From Theionarchaea archaeon (GTDB taxonomy: Archaea; Methanobacteriota_B; Thermococci; Methanofastidiosales; SZ-28-30): DNA of 64,000 bases. Positions 29,139-38,685 of this stretch are shown in pieces (within the stretch, counting starts at the first letter, position 1; each line of letters begins with the position of its first letter). A program made the position numbers and the translations under genes. The stretch lies in NCBI GenBank assembly GCA_018992685.1, contig JACVGT010000021.1, positions 81,748 to 145,747 on the forward strand, in the 5' to 3' direction. Under the pieces are notes generated by a model. It was given only the letters and a program-made list of their open reading frames with translations, ran no database searches and was not told the origin of the DNA.

Positions 29139-30776
29139 ATGAAGCAAGCATTTGACAGGCTCCAGAAAGAATTCATGGAAGTGTGCTTCTGCAGGCGTCC
29201 TCAGGAAGCGAGTTATCTTGGATTCACTGAGTATGATGCAAAAATGCCCTTGGGGAGTCTTGATCATCGTGTAAGAGAAATAAAGCAGGATAGAGAATTC
29301 CTGCAACGGTTTTGTGATATTAATGAAGAAAACCTGGACTTTGATCGAAGGCTTTCCCTGAAATTGGCTATTCATAAGCTGAAGATATGGTTATTTGTGG
29401 ACGAGACTCTTCAGCATTATTTAATGGATCCCAATGCGTCAAATGAAATTTCCTCAGCCCTGAACAGTCTGTTCATACGGGAAGGGCCTGAGAAGTTCTA
29501 TCCAATCCTGAAGAGACTAGAGCAGACTCCCCAGTACATTGAAGACTTCAAGAGCCGAATAGTTCACCCCACACGACTGTGGACAGAAATGGCTATAGAA
29601 GCTGCCGACGGGTTGCTTGAATTTCTGCCTCTGATCGTGGCTGCAGCCAGAGATGAAGCACCGCACATTGCGGAGTCAATAGAAGATGCCGGAAAGACGG
29701 TGGAGAAGTCACTGCTGAGCTACATATCCTTCTTGCGTGGGATTCTCCCCCAGGCTGTCACTCCCTGGGTCATGGGAAAGGAGAATTTTGAGACACTCCT
29801 GAGACTCAGGAAAATACCTTATACAGGGGCCCAAATCCTGGATATGGGAAAAAAGTGGCTTAAAGATGAGACAGAGATTCTGACGGAACTTGCACGCACA
29901 ATTGACGGTAAAAAATCTGTGGATGAAGTTGCTCGGGCAGTGAAATCGCAGCACCCCCCCACCTTTGACGAGGTCCTGGAGTTGTACCGTACCTACATAG
30001 AAAAATCTAGGGGTTTCATCATTGCTAATGATATTGTAACCGTCCCTGAGAATGAGGTCCTTGTAGTTCAGGAGACTCCATCCTACATCAGGTATCAGTT
30101 GCCTTTTGCTGCTTATATGGCGGCCCCCGCGGTAGGGAATCGGATTGGTCACTACTGGGTTACTCCTCCCGAAGACGCGCAGGGGCTGGATGAGCACTCT
30201 GAACCTGCAATAGCCAACACCTCGGTCCATGAGGCATATCCAGGACATCATATTCAGATTTTCTGTAGCAACAGCCATCCTCACCCATTGCGCTGGGCCT
30301 TCACTCCGTCTGACGTCTATGCCAAATACGTGTCCGAAGGCCCTGAATTGATTGAAGGATGGGCTCACTACTGTGAAGAATATATGCTGCAGAAAGGATT
30401 CAGTGCGACCCGTGAACACAGATTCATCAAGGCTCTGTGGGGAAGATTCAGGGCAATCCGAATAGTCGCAGATGTGCAGCTTTCAACAGGAGATATGACA
30501 TTTGATGAAGCTGTCGCCTTCTTGCAGACAGAAGGGGGACTCCCTCTGTACGCAGCGAAAGCAGAAGTCAAGAGGTATACTCTTGGTCCTTCCTACCCCC
30601 TGTCCTACCTCCTGGGAAAGCACATGGTAGTAGACCTCAAGGCCAGGGTACAGCAGATGATGGGATCACAGTTCACAGACAAATTCTTTCATGATACCCT
30701 TGTCTATGAAGGGACCATGCCACTGGCTCTCATGGAGGAAGCATTTGTCCACAGATCACAAGAACACTCTCTCTAG
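29139..30776 (+). CDS. DUF885 family metallopeptidase-like protein
   Basis: The 545 residues match DUF885, a family of zinc peptidase-like proteins. The motif HEAYPGHH near residue 364 is a variant of HExxH in which the two ligand histidines are spaced by HEx(4)HH, and EGWAHYCEEYML about 50 residues later supplies the third acidic ligand. No signal peptide is visible, so it probably acts in the cytosol. Substrate unknown. A TATA box, CTATTTATAA at 29111-29120, lies about 24 bases before the ATG. Confidence 0.88.
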   Translation: MKQAFDRLQKEFMEVCFCRRPQEASYLGFTEYDAKMPLGSLDHRVREIKQDREFLQRFCDINEENLDFDRRLSLKLAIHKLKIWLFVDETLQHYLMDPNASNEISSALNSLFIREGPEKFYPILKRLEQTPQYIEDFKSRIVHPTRLWTEMAIEAADGLLEFLPLIVAAARDEAPHIAESIEDAGKTVEKSLLSYISFLRGILPQAVTPWVMGKENFETLLRLRKIPYTGAQILDMGKKWLKDETEILTELARTIDGKKSVDEVARAVKSQHPPTFDEVLELYRTYIEKSRGFIIANDIVTVPENEVLVVQETPSYIRYQLPFAAYMAAPAVGNRIGHYWVTPPEDAQGLDEHSEPAIANTSVHEAYPGHHIQIFCSNSHPHPLRWAFTPSDVYAKYVSEGPELIEGWAHYCEEYMLQKGFSATREHRFIKALWGRFRAIRIVADVQLSTGDMTFDEAVAFLQTEGGLPLYAAKAEVKRYTLGPSYPLSYLLGKHMVVDLKARVQQMMGSQFTDKFFHDTLVYEGTMPLALMEEAFVHRSQEHSL

Positions 30777-30854
30777 TACAATACTACGGTGAAATGAATA
30801 CCTCTTCCATCAAGGACTACCGACAGCTTTACTCAAAAAAGAAGTGATAAAGAA

Positions 30855-31355
30855 CTACAGACTATCATAGACTGCTCTGAAAATGCTGTAACTCTCTTCT
30901 GAATACAGGACGAAGACCACGTCGAGAGGTTTAGGGTACGTGAGAACCTCCTCCAACATGACCTGTGCACATCGGTTCAGGGGAAAGCCTCCCACACCTG
31001 TGCCCAGTGCAGGAAAGGCTACTCTTTTGACTCCAAGGCTTTCTGCAAGCTTCAGAGCGTTTCTGGTTGCCTTTCGTATTACCTGTTCATTTGTTCTGAG
31101 ATCCTGTCCCATCACTGCTGCATGAATCACGTAGCGTGCAGGCAGTGTGCCAGCACCTGTCTCCACAACATCTCCCACAGATATCGGTCCTTTTCTCACA
31201 GCTTCGTCCTCAATGTCCTGTCCCCCTCTCCTCTTCAGAGCTCCCGCAACTCCGGTCCCCATCCACAGGTGGTTATTTGCTGCATTAACCACAGCATCCA
31301 CCTCAATACTGGAGATGTCTCCTTTTACGAGTCGGATCCTGTCTTTAATAGTCAT
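30855..31355 (-). CDS. Macrodomain protein (ADP-ribose hydrolase type)
   Basis: The 166 residues form a single macrodomain: [20 protein letters not shown], then [31 protein letters not shown] and VVFVLYSEE. Members of the MacroD/YmdB group remove ADP-ribose from proteins or hydrolyse O-acetyl-ADP-ribose. The ATG at 31353-31355 lies inside the end of the dehydrogenase gene, an eleven-base overlap, indicating coupled translation. A direct metabolic link to the dehydrogenase is not established. Confidence 0.92.
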   Translation of the reverse strand: MTIKDRIRLVKGDISSIEVDAVVNAANNHLWMGTGVAGALKRRGGQDIEDEAVRKGPISVGDVVETGAGTLPARYVIHAAVMGQDLRTNEQVIRKATRNALKLAESLGVKRVAFPALGTGVGGFPLNRCAQVMLEEVLTYPKPLDVVFVLYSEESYSIFRAVYDSL

Positions 31356-32184
31356 AGAATCCTTTTCCCGTTTTCCTCCCCAGGTACCCGGCTTCAACCA
31401 TTTTCACCAGTAAAGGACATGGTCGGTACTTACTGTCCTTGTATCCTTCGTACAGAACATTCATTACCGCCAGCACCACGTCCAGTCCGATGAGGTCAGC
31501 CAGCGTCAGAGGCCCCATAGGGTGGTTCATACCCAGTTTCATCACCGTATCGATGGCCTCCCTGGATCCAATTCCCTCGTACAAACAGAAAATCGCCTCG
31601 TTAATCATGGGACATAATATTCTGTTGGAAATAAATCCTGGGAAATCGTTCGCTTCTACAGGGGTCTTTCCCAACTGTTGGGCCAGTTCGACAGTCCTTC
31701 TGGTAGTCTCATCAGAGGTGGGCAGTGCCCTGATGATCTCCACCAGCTTCATCAAGGGAACGGGGTTCATGAAGTGCATACCAATGACTTTATCCGGCCT
31801 GGAGGTTGTAGCGGCCAGCTCCGTAACTGGCAAGCTGGACGTGTTGGTGGCCAGAATACTATCGGGGGAGACAATGGCATCCAGTTCCCTGAATATATCC
31901 TTCTTGAGGTTTAAATTCTCTGTGGCAGCTTCAATGACAAATTCTGCCCCTTTGATATCCTGTAGGTCCAGAGTACCCCGTATCCTGGACAGAATATCTT
32001 TCATGTCTGTATCCGAGATCTTCTCTTTTTCGACGAATTTAGAGAGGCTCTTCTGAATGATAGAGAGTCCTCTGTCAATAAACTGCTGTTCAATATCACG
32101 CATAACAACATCATGTCCTGCCGTGGCACACACTTGGGTAATCCCATTCCCCATGGTGCCAGCACCAATAACAGCGATCTTCAT
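31345..32184 (-). CDS. hbd: 3-hydroxyacyl-CoA dehydrogenase
   Basis: This NAD-dependent enzyme oxidises 3-hydroxyacyl-CoA in fatty acid or butanoate metabolism. The 279 residues have a Rossmann N-terminus ([20 protein letters not shown]), the catalytic region [29 protein letters not shown] and the C-terminal [18 protein letters not shown]. Length is normal for the single-domain form. The ATG at 32182-32184 is chosen over longer upstream frames because a TATA element (about 32215-32223) lies between. No thiolase or enoyl-CoA hydratase gene is in the window. Confidence 0.93.
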   Translation of the reverse strand: MKIAVIGAGTMGNGITQVCATAGHDVVMRDIEQQFIDRGLSIIQKSLSKFVEKEKISDTDMKDILSRIRGTLDLQDIKGAEFVIEAATENLNLKKDIFRELDAIVSPDSILATNTSSLPVTELAATTSRPDKVIGMHFMNPVPLMKLVEIIRALPTSDETTRRTVELAQQLGKTPVEANDFPGFISNRILCPMINEAIFCLYEGIGSREAIDTVMKLGMNHPMGPLTLADLIGLDVVLAVMNVLYEGYKDSKYRPCPLLVKMVEAGYLGRKTGKGFYDY

Positions 32185-32520
32185 GTACTCACCTGACCTC
32201 TCTTTTTCCATTGCCTTAAAAGGGTTTACCATCTTTCTATTACATATCACATATCTTGCATGGACTGTATATTCCCGGTCAAAAAACAGAATGTAGATCA
32301 GTATTAGTATTTTCATCTTTTTCATATTCACTATACCGATACACATTTTCGACTCATTTTTCCTTTTTTCTCTCAATTCTCGTAATCTTTTACATATTTG
32401 TCATGAATTTCATTATTTGCTTAAAGAATTGCGATTTCATCGAAAACCAACTTGAGATGTCACGATTTTCCCAAAAAATCTATCGCAAAGCTTAAGTATG
32501 TGTAATGATATTACGGGTAT
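32185..32520. promoter_or_regulatory. Divergent promoter region between hbd and the isoprenoid-synthase-like gene
   Basis: The 336-base region is A+T-rich and has no gene. The minus-strand TATA (CCTTTTAAG, 32215-32223) serves hbd; the plus-strand TATA (CTTAAGTATG, 32491-32500) lies about 25 bases before the next ATG. A sequence TTGCGATTTCATCGAAAA at 32429-32446 resembles one at 54463-54480, before another gene, and may be a shared binding site. Confidence 0.5.
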
Positions 32521-33672
32521 ATGGGAAGAATTATGGGAACCCTGACAAGAGATATTGGCATGCTCTGCTGGATGGCATGGAGCACGACCTGCCCATCACT
32601 CAGATTTTCGGTGTCTTCTTCACTTGCCCATATCGCCCATGTTGCATGCAGGACCCGACTGGAAACCCTTCCTGCGCATTGCCTTCCCTATCACGAACTT
32701 CTGGGAGAATCCTACTTGAAAGAAAAGCACTGGGTGTATGCCATCCTCATGGCTGTCATGGAATCCCTCCCCGTACTGTACGGGAGACGCACACAGGATG
32801 AGATTCTTCATTCTGTCCTGGGGAAGACCTACCTGGGAGCAAGCTCAAAACTGCTGGATAACCTCAACGACGAGATCCACACTGTCGATCAGGCTCTCAG
32901 TTCACTGCAGAACTACCTTGCAGCCCTGACGTGTGGACACTATCAGGTGAACGAAGATTCCAAAGTCTCAAGAGCTGAATCTTCTGCATGCGAAATGGCT
33001 TCCTGGATATATACCACCTTGAATGATGATTCCCCTGCATTCACCTGGTATGTTGAAGATTGTAGGAAGTTGGTGAATGGTCAGGTAGCCTCACTGAACC
33101 ACAAGAGGACAACATGGCCATCACTTGCTGAGTATGTCGGTGCCATTGCAGAAAAGAGCATTGGGGATGTATGGATTGATATTGATCTGTGTCAGGTAGA
33201 CGAGGTGGATTCAGATACACACCTTCTCAAGAAGAGCAATGAGTACATTTTCAAGTCCAGTCTTCTCTATGATGATGTTCAGGATCTCACAGACGATATT
33301 GAGACCACTTCCATAAATTCCGTGCTGCTCTTGGCTCTGGAGAGAAAAATAATCTCAGAAGCAGATCTTGAGAACCTGCAACCGGCTCAGCTGAAGGTGT
33401 TGCTTCAGGAAGCTGGCATCGTAGACGATATTATTCACCTGGCTGACGCCTTCTTTTTGAAAGGCATTTATGCCTTCCAGGACATAGAGACCACAGAGGT
33501 AGACAAGAAAGGGTTGCTCTACAGCTTCCAGCTCGTGCGGCTTTTCAATTTTAGAAAGCTGCTTTTAGCACAGAGGGATAGAAAGACACTCAAAAAGGTC
33601 ATGGCATCCTTCTCAGATCTCCAATCACTGCGAGACACCATACCTGAAGAAATTGGGGCTCTCGTCTGGTGA
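32521..33672 (+). CDS. Probable isoprenoid-synthase-fold protein
   Basis: The 383 residues are predicted to be almost entirely helical. An Asp-rich segment YDDVQDLTDDIETT near residue 256 has the DDxxD pattern of prenyl diphosphate synthases, and an earlier acidic segment LLDNLNDEIH lies near residue 113. Overall resemblance to a real prenyl synthase is weak, and a cysteine-rich N-terminus (about residues 15-45) is unusual. The next gene is a UbiA prenyltransferase, which supports a role in prenyl-lipid or quinone metabolism. I consider function uncertain. The leaderless start at 32521 fits the TATA spacing. Confidence 0.5.
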   Translation: MGRIMGTLTRDIGMLCWMAWSTTCPSLRFSVSSSLAHIAHVACRTRLETLPAHCLPYHELLGESYLKEKHWVYAILMAVMESLPVLYGRRTQDEILHSVLGKTYLGASSKLLDNLNDEIHTVDQALSSLQNYLAALTCGHYQVNEDSKVSRAESSACEMASWIYTTLNDDSPAFTWYVEDCRKLVNGQVASLNHKRTTWPSLAEYVGAIAEKSIGDVWIDIDLCQVDEVDSDTHLLKKSNEYIFKSSLLYDDVQDLTDDIETTSINSVLLLALERKIISEADLENLQPAQLKVLLQEAGIVDDIIHLADAFFLKGIYAFQDIETTEVDKKGLLYSFQLVRLFNFRKLLLAQRDRKTLKKVMASFSDLQSLRDTIPEEIGALVW

Positions 33673-33676
33673 TAGA

Positions 33677-34570
33677 ATGGTTAACCCATGGGTGAGAGCA
33701 ATCCGGCTGCAATACTACCCCACGACGGGGCTGATCCTGCTGGTGGCCCTATCTGTATCCGCTTTTGAAGGCATTGTCTTCATGACCGGCATTGTGTGGA
33801 TAGTGGCAGGGAATGTACTCCTCCATTGTGCATGCAGTCTGATCAATGAATACCGGGATTTCAAAACTGGGGCAGACCTCGTGGAGTATCCTCAGAGCGG
33901 GTGGTCAGCAACAGGAGGGAGTGGTGTCCTAAAGGAGCAACTACTTCTGCCCAGGCAGGCTCTGCGTGTATCTGCCATCCTGTTCTTGGCATCCTGGGCT
34001 ATCTGGCTGGTCCTGGGTTACAAGACCGATTACTGGGTTGTCTTCTTGATGAGTGGAGCCCTCTTGATGACATACTTGTATTCGGCAGCTGTATCTGTGG
34101 GAGGATTTTACTACTACAGAGATGTTGCAATGAGCCTGGGGAGCGTCCCTCTGGTAGTGGTATCAGTGGTGAAGGTCTTGACTGCAGGGTACTCTCTGGT
34201 TGCTCTTGCTACAGGAATTATTATGGGAATACTGATTCTTATTTACCTCCTATACCATGGGATTGTGGATCTAAATGCAGATTCTATGAGTGGAAAACTG
34301 CGGATCAGCAGGGTACTGGGACCGGAAAAGACACGTATGGTCGCGAAGGTGCTTTTCTTTTCCACGGTTCTGGGAGTCACGGGATTGGCGTACAAGGGGG
34401 TTCTCCCTCAATTCAGTATGTTGATAGTTACGCTACTCCCTCCTGCCATTGTCGTCATGTGGAACGAGAAGAGGCAGCCCCCCATGAAGACCTACAACCA
34501 GGTTATCTTACTGCTAGGAGCAGCTGCAGTATTTCTCTGCAGTGGGTTCTGGGTGCATCTTGTATTGTAG
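33677..34570 (+). CDS. UbiA family prenyltransferase
   Basis: The 297 residues contain eight or nine membrane helices and both Asp-rich motifs of the UbiA superfamily: NEYRDFKTGAD near residue 56, matching NDxxDxxxD with Glu in the second place, and DLNADSMSGKLRI near 196, matching DxxxD. MenA-type enzymes making menaquinone and digeranylgeranylglyceryl phosphate synthase are the main alternatives; the ordering of motif 1 slightly favours a MenA-like enzyme. It is four bases after the preceding gene and probably co-transcribed. Confidence 0.85.
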   Translation: MVNPWVRAIRLQYYPTTGLILLVALSVSAFEGIVFMTGIVWIVAGNVLLHCACSLINEYRDFKTGADLVEYPQSGWSATGGSGVLKEQLLLPRQALRVSAILFLASWAIWLVLGYKTDYWVVFLMSGALLMTYLYSAAVSVGGFYYYRDVAMSLGSVPLVVVSVVKVLTAGYSLVALATGIIMGILILIYLLYHGIVDLNADSMSGKLRISRVLGPEKTRMVAKVLFFSTVLGVTGLAYKGVLPQFSMLIVTLLPPAIVVMWNEKRQPPMKTYNQVILLLGAAAVFLCSGFWVHLVL

Positions 34571-34625
34571 AAGAGGGTGATACTCCCACAGGCAGGTTTA
34601 TAAGATGTGATTTGCCAGTTCTTTT

Positions 34626-35462
34626 ATGAAACGCCGGATCAACTGGATGCGGGTCATAAGTATTACTGGATTGGCCCTGGCTTTCCTGGGCATCCAGATC
34701 ATTTTCACAAGCTATACACTGTTTGATACGAATTTTGATCATGTGATCTCCATGCTCATAAGGAGAGGCGCCATTGAAACTGTGGTGGCCCTGCTGTTGT
34801 TTGTGGTAGTTGCCAAGAATACGACCCTGCATGACATCAAAGTTATCCTGCACAGTCTGAGAGTATATGTTGTACTGGCAAGTCTATTTCTGTTGCTTGG
34901 ATTCGTTGCGGGTATTTTCCTGCAGGAGGCTTTCAAGGGACTTGCCCAAACTATTTTTGAAGAATTGGCCAGGGAAGCTGAAAAAATCCAATCCATTCCA
35001 TCCCACTATCAGGTTCTTGTAATTTTTGGAAACAATTCCCGTGTTACAGCACTCTCTGGTATCGTTTCTGGAATTATAGCCCCTTTTTTCCTTGTTGGAG
35101 TCCTGGTCCCGCCAGTGGTCATGGGGATGAACGGATTCATACTGGGGTTTGCCCCCGGTCTTGTGGGGATGAGCTGGTCTGATTTTATGATAGCCATTGC
35201 CCCCCACGGGATATTTGAAATTCCTGCCCTGGTTCTGTCTGCGGCTGTCGGATTGAAGTTTGCCATCTCAGTACTCCAAGCCTGCATTGGGTATCTGTTT
35301 CCTCCACCAGGTGTCAAGGCGATGGAGGCCTTCCTAGACAGGATCAGACCTGGATGGTATTCACTGAAGCTCTTTGCCTTGATCATTCCCCTTCTCGTGG
35401 TGGCTGCATTCGTCGAAGCTTACGTCACCCCGCAGATCATGGAGCTTTTTGGCATCTTGTAA
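34626..35462 (+). CDS. SpoIIM-like (DUF95) membrane protein
   Basis: The 278 residues include about six membrane helices and the family signature VIFGNNSRVTALSGIVSG near residue 138, followed by PHGIFEIPALVLSAA. Archaeal members of the stage II sporulation M family have no defined role and are not linked to sporulation. A TATA box (GTTTATAAG, 34595-34603) lies about 26 bases before the ATG, so the gene has its own promoter after the UbiA gene. Confidence 0.85.
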   Translation: MKRRINWMRVISITGLALAFLGIQIIFTSYTLFDTNFDHVISMLIRRGAIETVVALLLFVVVAKNTTLHDIKVILHSLRVYVVLASLFLLLGFVAGIFLQEAFKGLAQTIFEELAREAEKIQSIPSHYQVLVIFGNNSRVTALSGIVSGIIAPFFLVGVLVPPVVMGMNGFILGFAPGLVGMSWSDFMIAIAPHGIFEIPALVLSAAVGLKFAISVLQACIGYLFPPPGVKAMEAFLDRIRPGWYSLKLFALIIPLLVVAAFVEAYVTPQIMELFGIL

Positions 35463-35558
35463 TCGAGGGTACACCTGAACTGAGTAATGGCTGAAAAGGG
35501 TACGTGGGAATCCTGAAAATCCTAAACCCTTATAACTTCTGGTGCTGTGCTGTAGACA

Positions 35559-36977
35559 ATGCAGAAGAAACGCAGTGATGGCAACTTAGCAATTCTGACC
35601 TCCATTATCGTCCCAACAGCCATCATGATATACCGGAATGACAGCATGAGCCTTTTTGAATTCCGCGTTCTAATGGGGGGGTTTTTGATCCCTATTTTTG
35701 GAGAATTCCTTCTCTTCCAGAAAAAGAAAAGTTCTGCCTTGAAGTGGATCTTGTTTTCCCACACGTCTCTGTTCATTCTTGCAGTAATTGCTCTCTCCTT
35801 TCACAAGAAGGAGCACCTGTTCTTTGGACTGTTCTCTGCAGGGATACTGATCATTCTCCTCTCCAATGCAGTAATAGATAATCTCTCTTTCACTGCCCGG
35901 GTCATGAGGCTATTTACGGGAGGCATTGCGTTCTGGGTTGTAGTTTCATATTTTCCTCTAAACATTGTGCTTTCAGTGATATTTGGAGCCGTAGCATTCT
36001 TTCTGTGTTACATTTTCTTTGAGATTCCTGTGAAGATCACTCCCACGCAACCTCCCAAGTCAGTCGAACAGAGTGTACCACCTCGCGAGCTTGTGCTCAT
36101 GTCCCCAGCGGCGCAATTTTTCCGTAAGCGGGATTTTTCCCGGCTGACAAGCGAAGTTAATACACTCATTGAGGTGACGGATTGCTCACCATATGCAGAG
36201 CGGACTATCAGAGAAGAAGCTCTCACCTATATTCTCCAGCTCTATTCGCGAAAAGCAGAGTCTTTTGAGCAGTGTGTTGCGCAGCCTGACCTGCAGGAAT
36301 TTCATGATAAAGTTGATCACTGCAGGAGGCTTCTGGCAAAGATGCAGCAGGCAGAGACGGGGTGGAACAACCTCAGGGCAGACCTGTCCTTTCTGAAGAA
36401 ACATGTCAAGGAAGCCACTTCGCAGCAGATCCAAGAGATTCTTTCTCAAATCTCTAACTTCAAAGAGGAATATGGCAATCATGTGCCTGAAAAAGATATG
36501 GCTGCTCTTTCCAAAGAGGTTGCTGCTACTTCGCAGTATATTGCACACTACGATGTCATTAGAGAAGAATGGGGCAACTTGGCAAAGGAGGTATCTCGGC
36601 TCATGAGACGACTTGAAGTTGCTCAACCGTCTGAATGCCAGACATTGAGGGACCGGTTCACGGAGAATGTGGGCCTCTTTCAAAGATGCATTCCTCTGGA
36701 GAAGATTGAGGAAATGCGCCAGAAGATTACGTACTGTCACTCTCTTTCACAACTGATGGAAGAATGGAAAACCCTCAAGGCATCCCTGAATAGTGTCTTG
36801 AGTGCAACCCAGGATTCCGGACAGGAAATTGCGGAGCTTGAACGGCTTTTCCTTTCTAAAACGGATGAATTTGCATCTATAGTGCCCCCTGATGAAATAT
36901 CATGGATGAAAGTTCGACTTAGGCTGGCACGTCTCAGCCATGAGAGATCTGGACAGAAAGGTCAAGACGCGGGCTGA
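35559..36977 (+). CDS. Membrane-anchored coiled-coil protein, unknown
   Basis: The 472 residues begin with four or five membrane helices (to about residue 155) and continue with a cytosolic helical region rich in charged residues, probably coiled coil, to the end. No enzyme motif was recognised. It precedes the first glycosyltransferase by about twenty bases and may scaffold the cell-surface glycan machinery, which is only a guess. TATA box CCTTATAACTT at 35528-35538 gives a leaderless start. Confidence 0.65.
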   Translation: MQKKRSDGNLAILTSIIVPTAIMIYRNDSMSLFEFRVLMGGFLIPIFGEFLLFQKKKSSALKWILFSHTSLFILAVIALSFHKKEHLFFGLFSAGILIILLSNAVIDNLSFTARVMRLFTGGIAFWVVVSYFPLNIVLSVIFGAVAFFLCYIFFEIPVKITPTQPPKSVEQSVPPRELVLMSPAAQFFRKRDFSRLTSEVNTLIEVTDCSPYAERTIREEALTYILQLYSRKAESFEQCVAQPDLQEFHDKVDHCRRLLAKMQQAETGWNNLRADLSFLKKHVKEATSQQIQEILSQISNFKEEYGNHVPEKDMAALSKEVAATSQYIAHYDVIREEWGNLAKEVSRLMRRLEVAQPSECQTLRDRFTENVGLFQRCIPLEKIEEMRQKITYCHSLSQLMEEWKTLKASLNSVLSATQDSGQEIAELERLFLSKTDEFASIVPPDEISWMKVRLRLARLSHERSGQKGQDAG

Positions 36978-36998
36978 TTGAACAAATGGAGAGTAAGC

Positions 36999-37685
36999 AT
37001 GAAGGTTTCACTGGTATTTCCGACCCGAAATGAAAAACTTACCATAGGAGGCTGCATAAATAAGGCCAGGGAGGCTCTCCGTCAGAATTCATTCGATGTA
37101 GAGGTTATCGTCTGTGATAGTTCTGTGGACGCTACTCCACAGATTGCTCTGGATCTGGGAGCCGATGTCATTTCTTGCACCACACTGGGGTACGGTCGTG
37201 CGTGTCGAACAGGACTTCACCATTCCTCAGGGAATGTTATCGTGATATGTGATGCAGATGGGACTTATCCCTTGGAAATACTAGAAGAATTCATCGAACC
37301 AGCGATTTCGGGTGAAGCAGATCTCGTGATTGGGAATCGATTTACCAGCATCATGGAAAAGGGTGCCATGCCATGGCACCACAAATATGTGGGTAATCCC
37401 TTTCTCACCGGTGTACTGAATCTCCTTTTTGGGATGGATATTAAAGATGCACACTGCGGGATGAGGGCAGTAACCCGGAAAGCGTATCAGAACATGCATA
37501 TGAAGTGCGATGGCATGGAATTCGCATCAGAAATGCTTGTTGAAGCCAAGAGGTGTGGCCTCACCATCAGACAAGTTCCCATACCCTACTTTTCAAGGAG
37601 ATCTCCTTCTCATCTTAATTCATTTTCAGACGGATGGAGGCATTTTTGGTTCCTGGTTTCACGCTGGATCAGATCTCATCTGTAG
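36999..37685 (+). CDS. GT2 glycosyltransferase, dolichol-phosphate sugar synthase-like
   Basis: The 228 residues have a GT-A fold: VSLVFPTRNEKLTIGGCI at the start, VIVCDSSVDATPQIA, and the metal-binding DADGTYP near residue 85. This is the DPM1-like soluble type that moves a sugar from a nucleotide onto a polyprenyl phosphate. No membrane segment is present. The ATG at 36999 is preferred over the TTG at 36978. Confidence 0.87.
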   Translation: MKVSLVFPTRNEKLTIGGCINKAREALRQNSFDVEVIVCDSSVDATPQIALDLGADVISCTTLGYGRACRTGLHHSSGNVIVICDADGTYPLEILEEFIEPAISGEADLVIGNRFTSIMEKGAMPWHHKYVGNPFLTGVLNLLFGMDIKDAHCGMRAVTRKAYQNMHMKCDGMEFASEMLVEAKRCGLTIRQVPIPYFSRRSPSHLNSFSDGWRHFWFLVSRWIRSHL

Positions 37686-37803
37686 CTGTTTCAGAGAATG
37701 CCCGGGGAATGCGAGGGTTTATATAGAACGATTCGATGAGTACGTATAGATCGGAAACCATTTCCGGAAAAAGAAATGAGAAAACAGCTGAGGAGAGTTC
37801 AGT

Positions 37804-38685
37804 ATGGAAACGCTCTCTATAATTATCCCGACACTGGATGAAGAGGAAGCCATTGGACTGGTTCTGGACGAATGCCTGTCAGTACTGGAGACTCTGCCCT
37901 TTGAATCAGAGGTAATTGTGGTGGATGGGAATTCTTGTGATAAGACAGCAGAAATTGCCAGAGAAAGGGGAGCCAGAGTGATAACGGAAAAGCGAAGAGG
38001 GAAGGGCACTGCCATAATGACTGCATTCAGAAGAACAAGTTCCGAGTATGTAATTATGATGGATGGGGATTTCTCCTATGATCCACGGGATATACCCAGA
38101 ATGCTGGCCCCATTACGTAACAATGAAGCCGACTGCGTACTGGGGAAGAGAAATCCTGCAGAAGGCTCCATGGCCAGGGTCAACAATGTGGGTAACCGGA
38201 TCATCAGTGGACTCGTCCGGATGTTGTACAACATTCCTGTTTGTGATGTGTGCACAGGGTTTTGGGCACTCAAGAAAGATGTGGTGGCGATTTTGAAGAA
38301 TAGTGATGCAGGGGGATTTGACCTGGAGGCCACCATGTTGATAAGAACGTTCCACGGAGGATACCACGTTGCAGAAGTACCTGTGGGGTACAGGCAGAGG
38401 AAAGGGACTGCAAAGTTGCGTCCTCTGCGAAGTGGGATTACTATTGTAGCTACTGTAGTAAGGATGTTGCGAGACTACAATCCACTCCTTCTGTTCGGGG
38501 GAATCAGCTTGCTGAGCTTTCTTATTGGGGGGTTTCTAGGGGTTAATGTGATATCCATGTTTCAGAAATATGGAGAAATCATGATCGGAAGGGCTTTGTT
38601 GACAGTGCTTTTCATTCTGATCGGTGTCCAGAGTTTGTTTTTCGGGCTACTCTCTGATATGATTCTGAGAAGGGATATGAGATGA
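37804..38685 (+). CDS. GT2 glycosyltransferase with two C-terminal membrane helices
   Basis: The 293 residues begin LSIIIPTLDEEEAIGLVLDE and have VVDGNSCDKTAEIA, MDGDFSYDP near residue 83 and DVCTGFWALKK near 150. Two membrane helices end the protein (about 225-285). This layout matches archaeal AglJ/DPM1-type enzymes that start lipid-linked oligosaccharides. A TATA box at 37718-37726 and a GAGGAG site at 37789-37794 precede it. The end overlaps the next gene as ATGA. Confidence 0.87.
   Translation: METLSIIIPTLDEEEAIGLVLDECLSVLETLPFESEVIVVDGNSCDKTAEIARERGARVITEKRRGKGTAIMTAFRRTSSEYVIMMDGDFSYDPRDIPRMLAPLRNNEADCVLGKRNPAEGSMARVNNVGNRIISGLVRMLYNIPVCDVCTGFWALKKDVVAILKNSDAGGFDLEATMLIRTFHGGYHVAEVPVGYRQRKGTAKLRPLRSGITIVATVVRMLRDYNPLLLFGGISLLSFLIGGFLGVNVISMFQKYGEIMIGRALLTVLFILIGVQSLFFGLLSDMILRRDMR

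Noticed and set aside
28964..29139. tRNA-Gly 3' end as an integration site of a mobile element
   Set aside because: No integrase gene, no repeat of the tRNA 3' end and no change in gene style were seen downstream.
33901..34629. Plus-strand frame of 242 codons overlapping the UbiA gene
   Set aside because: It has no membrane or domain pattern, while the overlapping UbiA frame has both Asp-rich motifs and regular helices.
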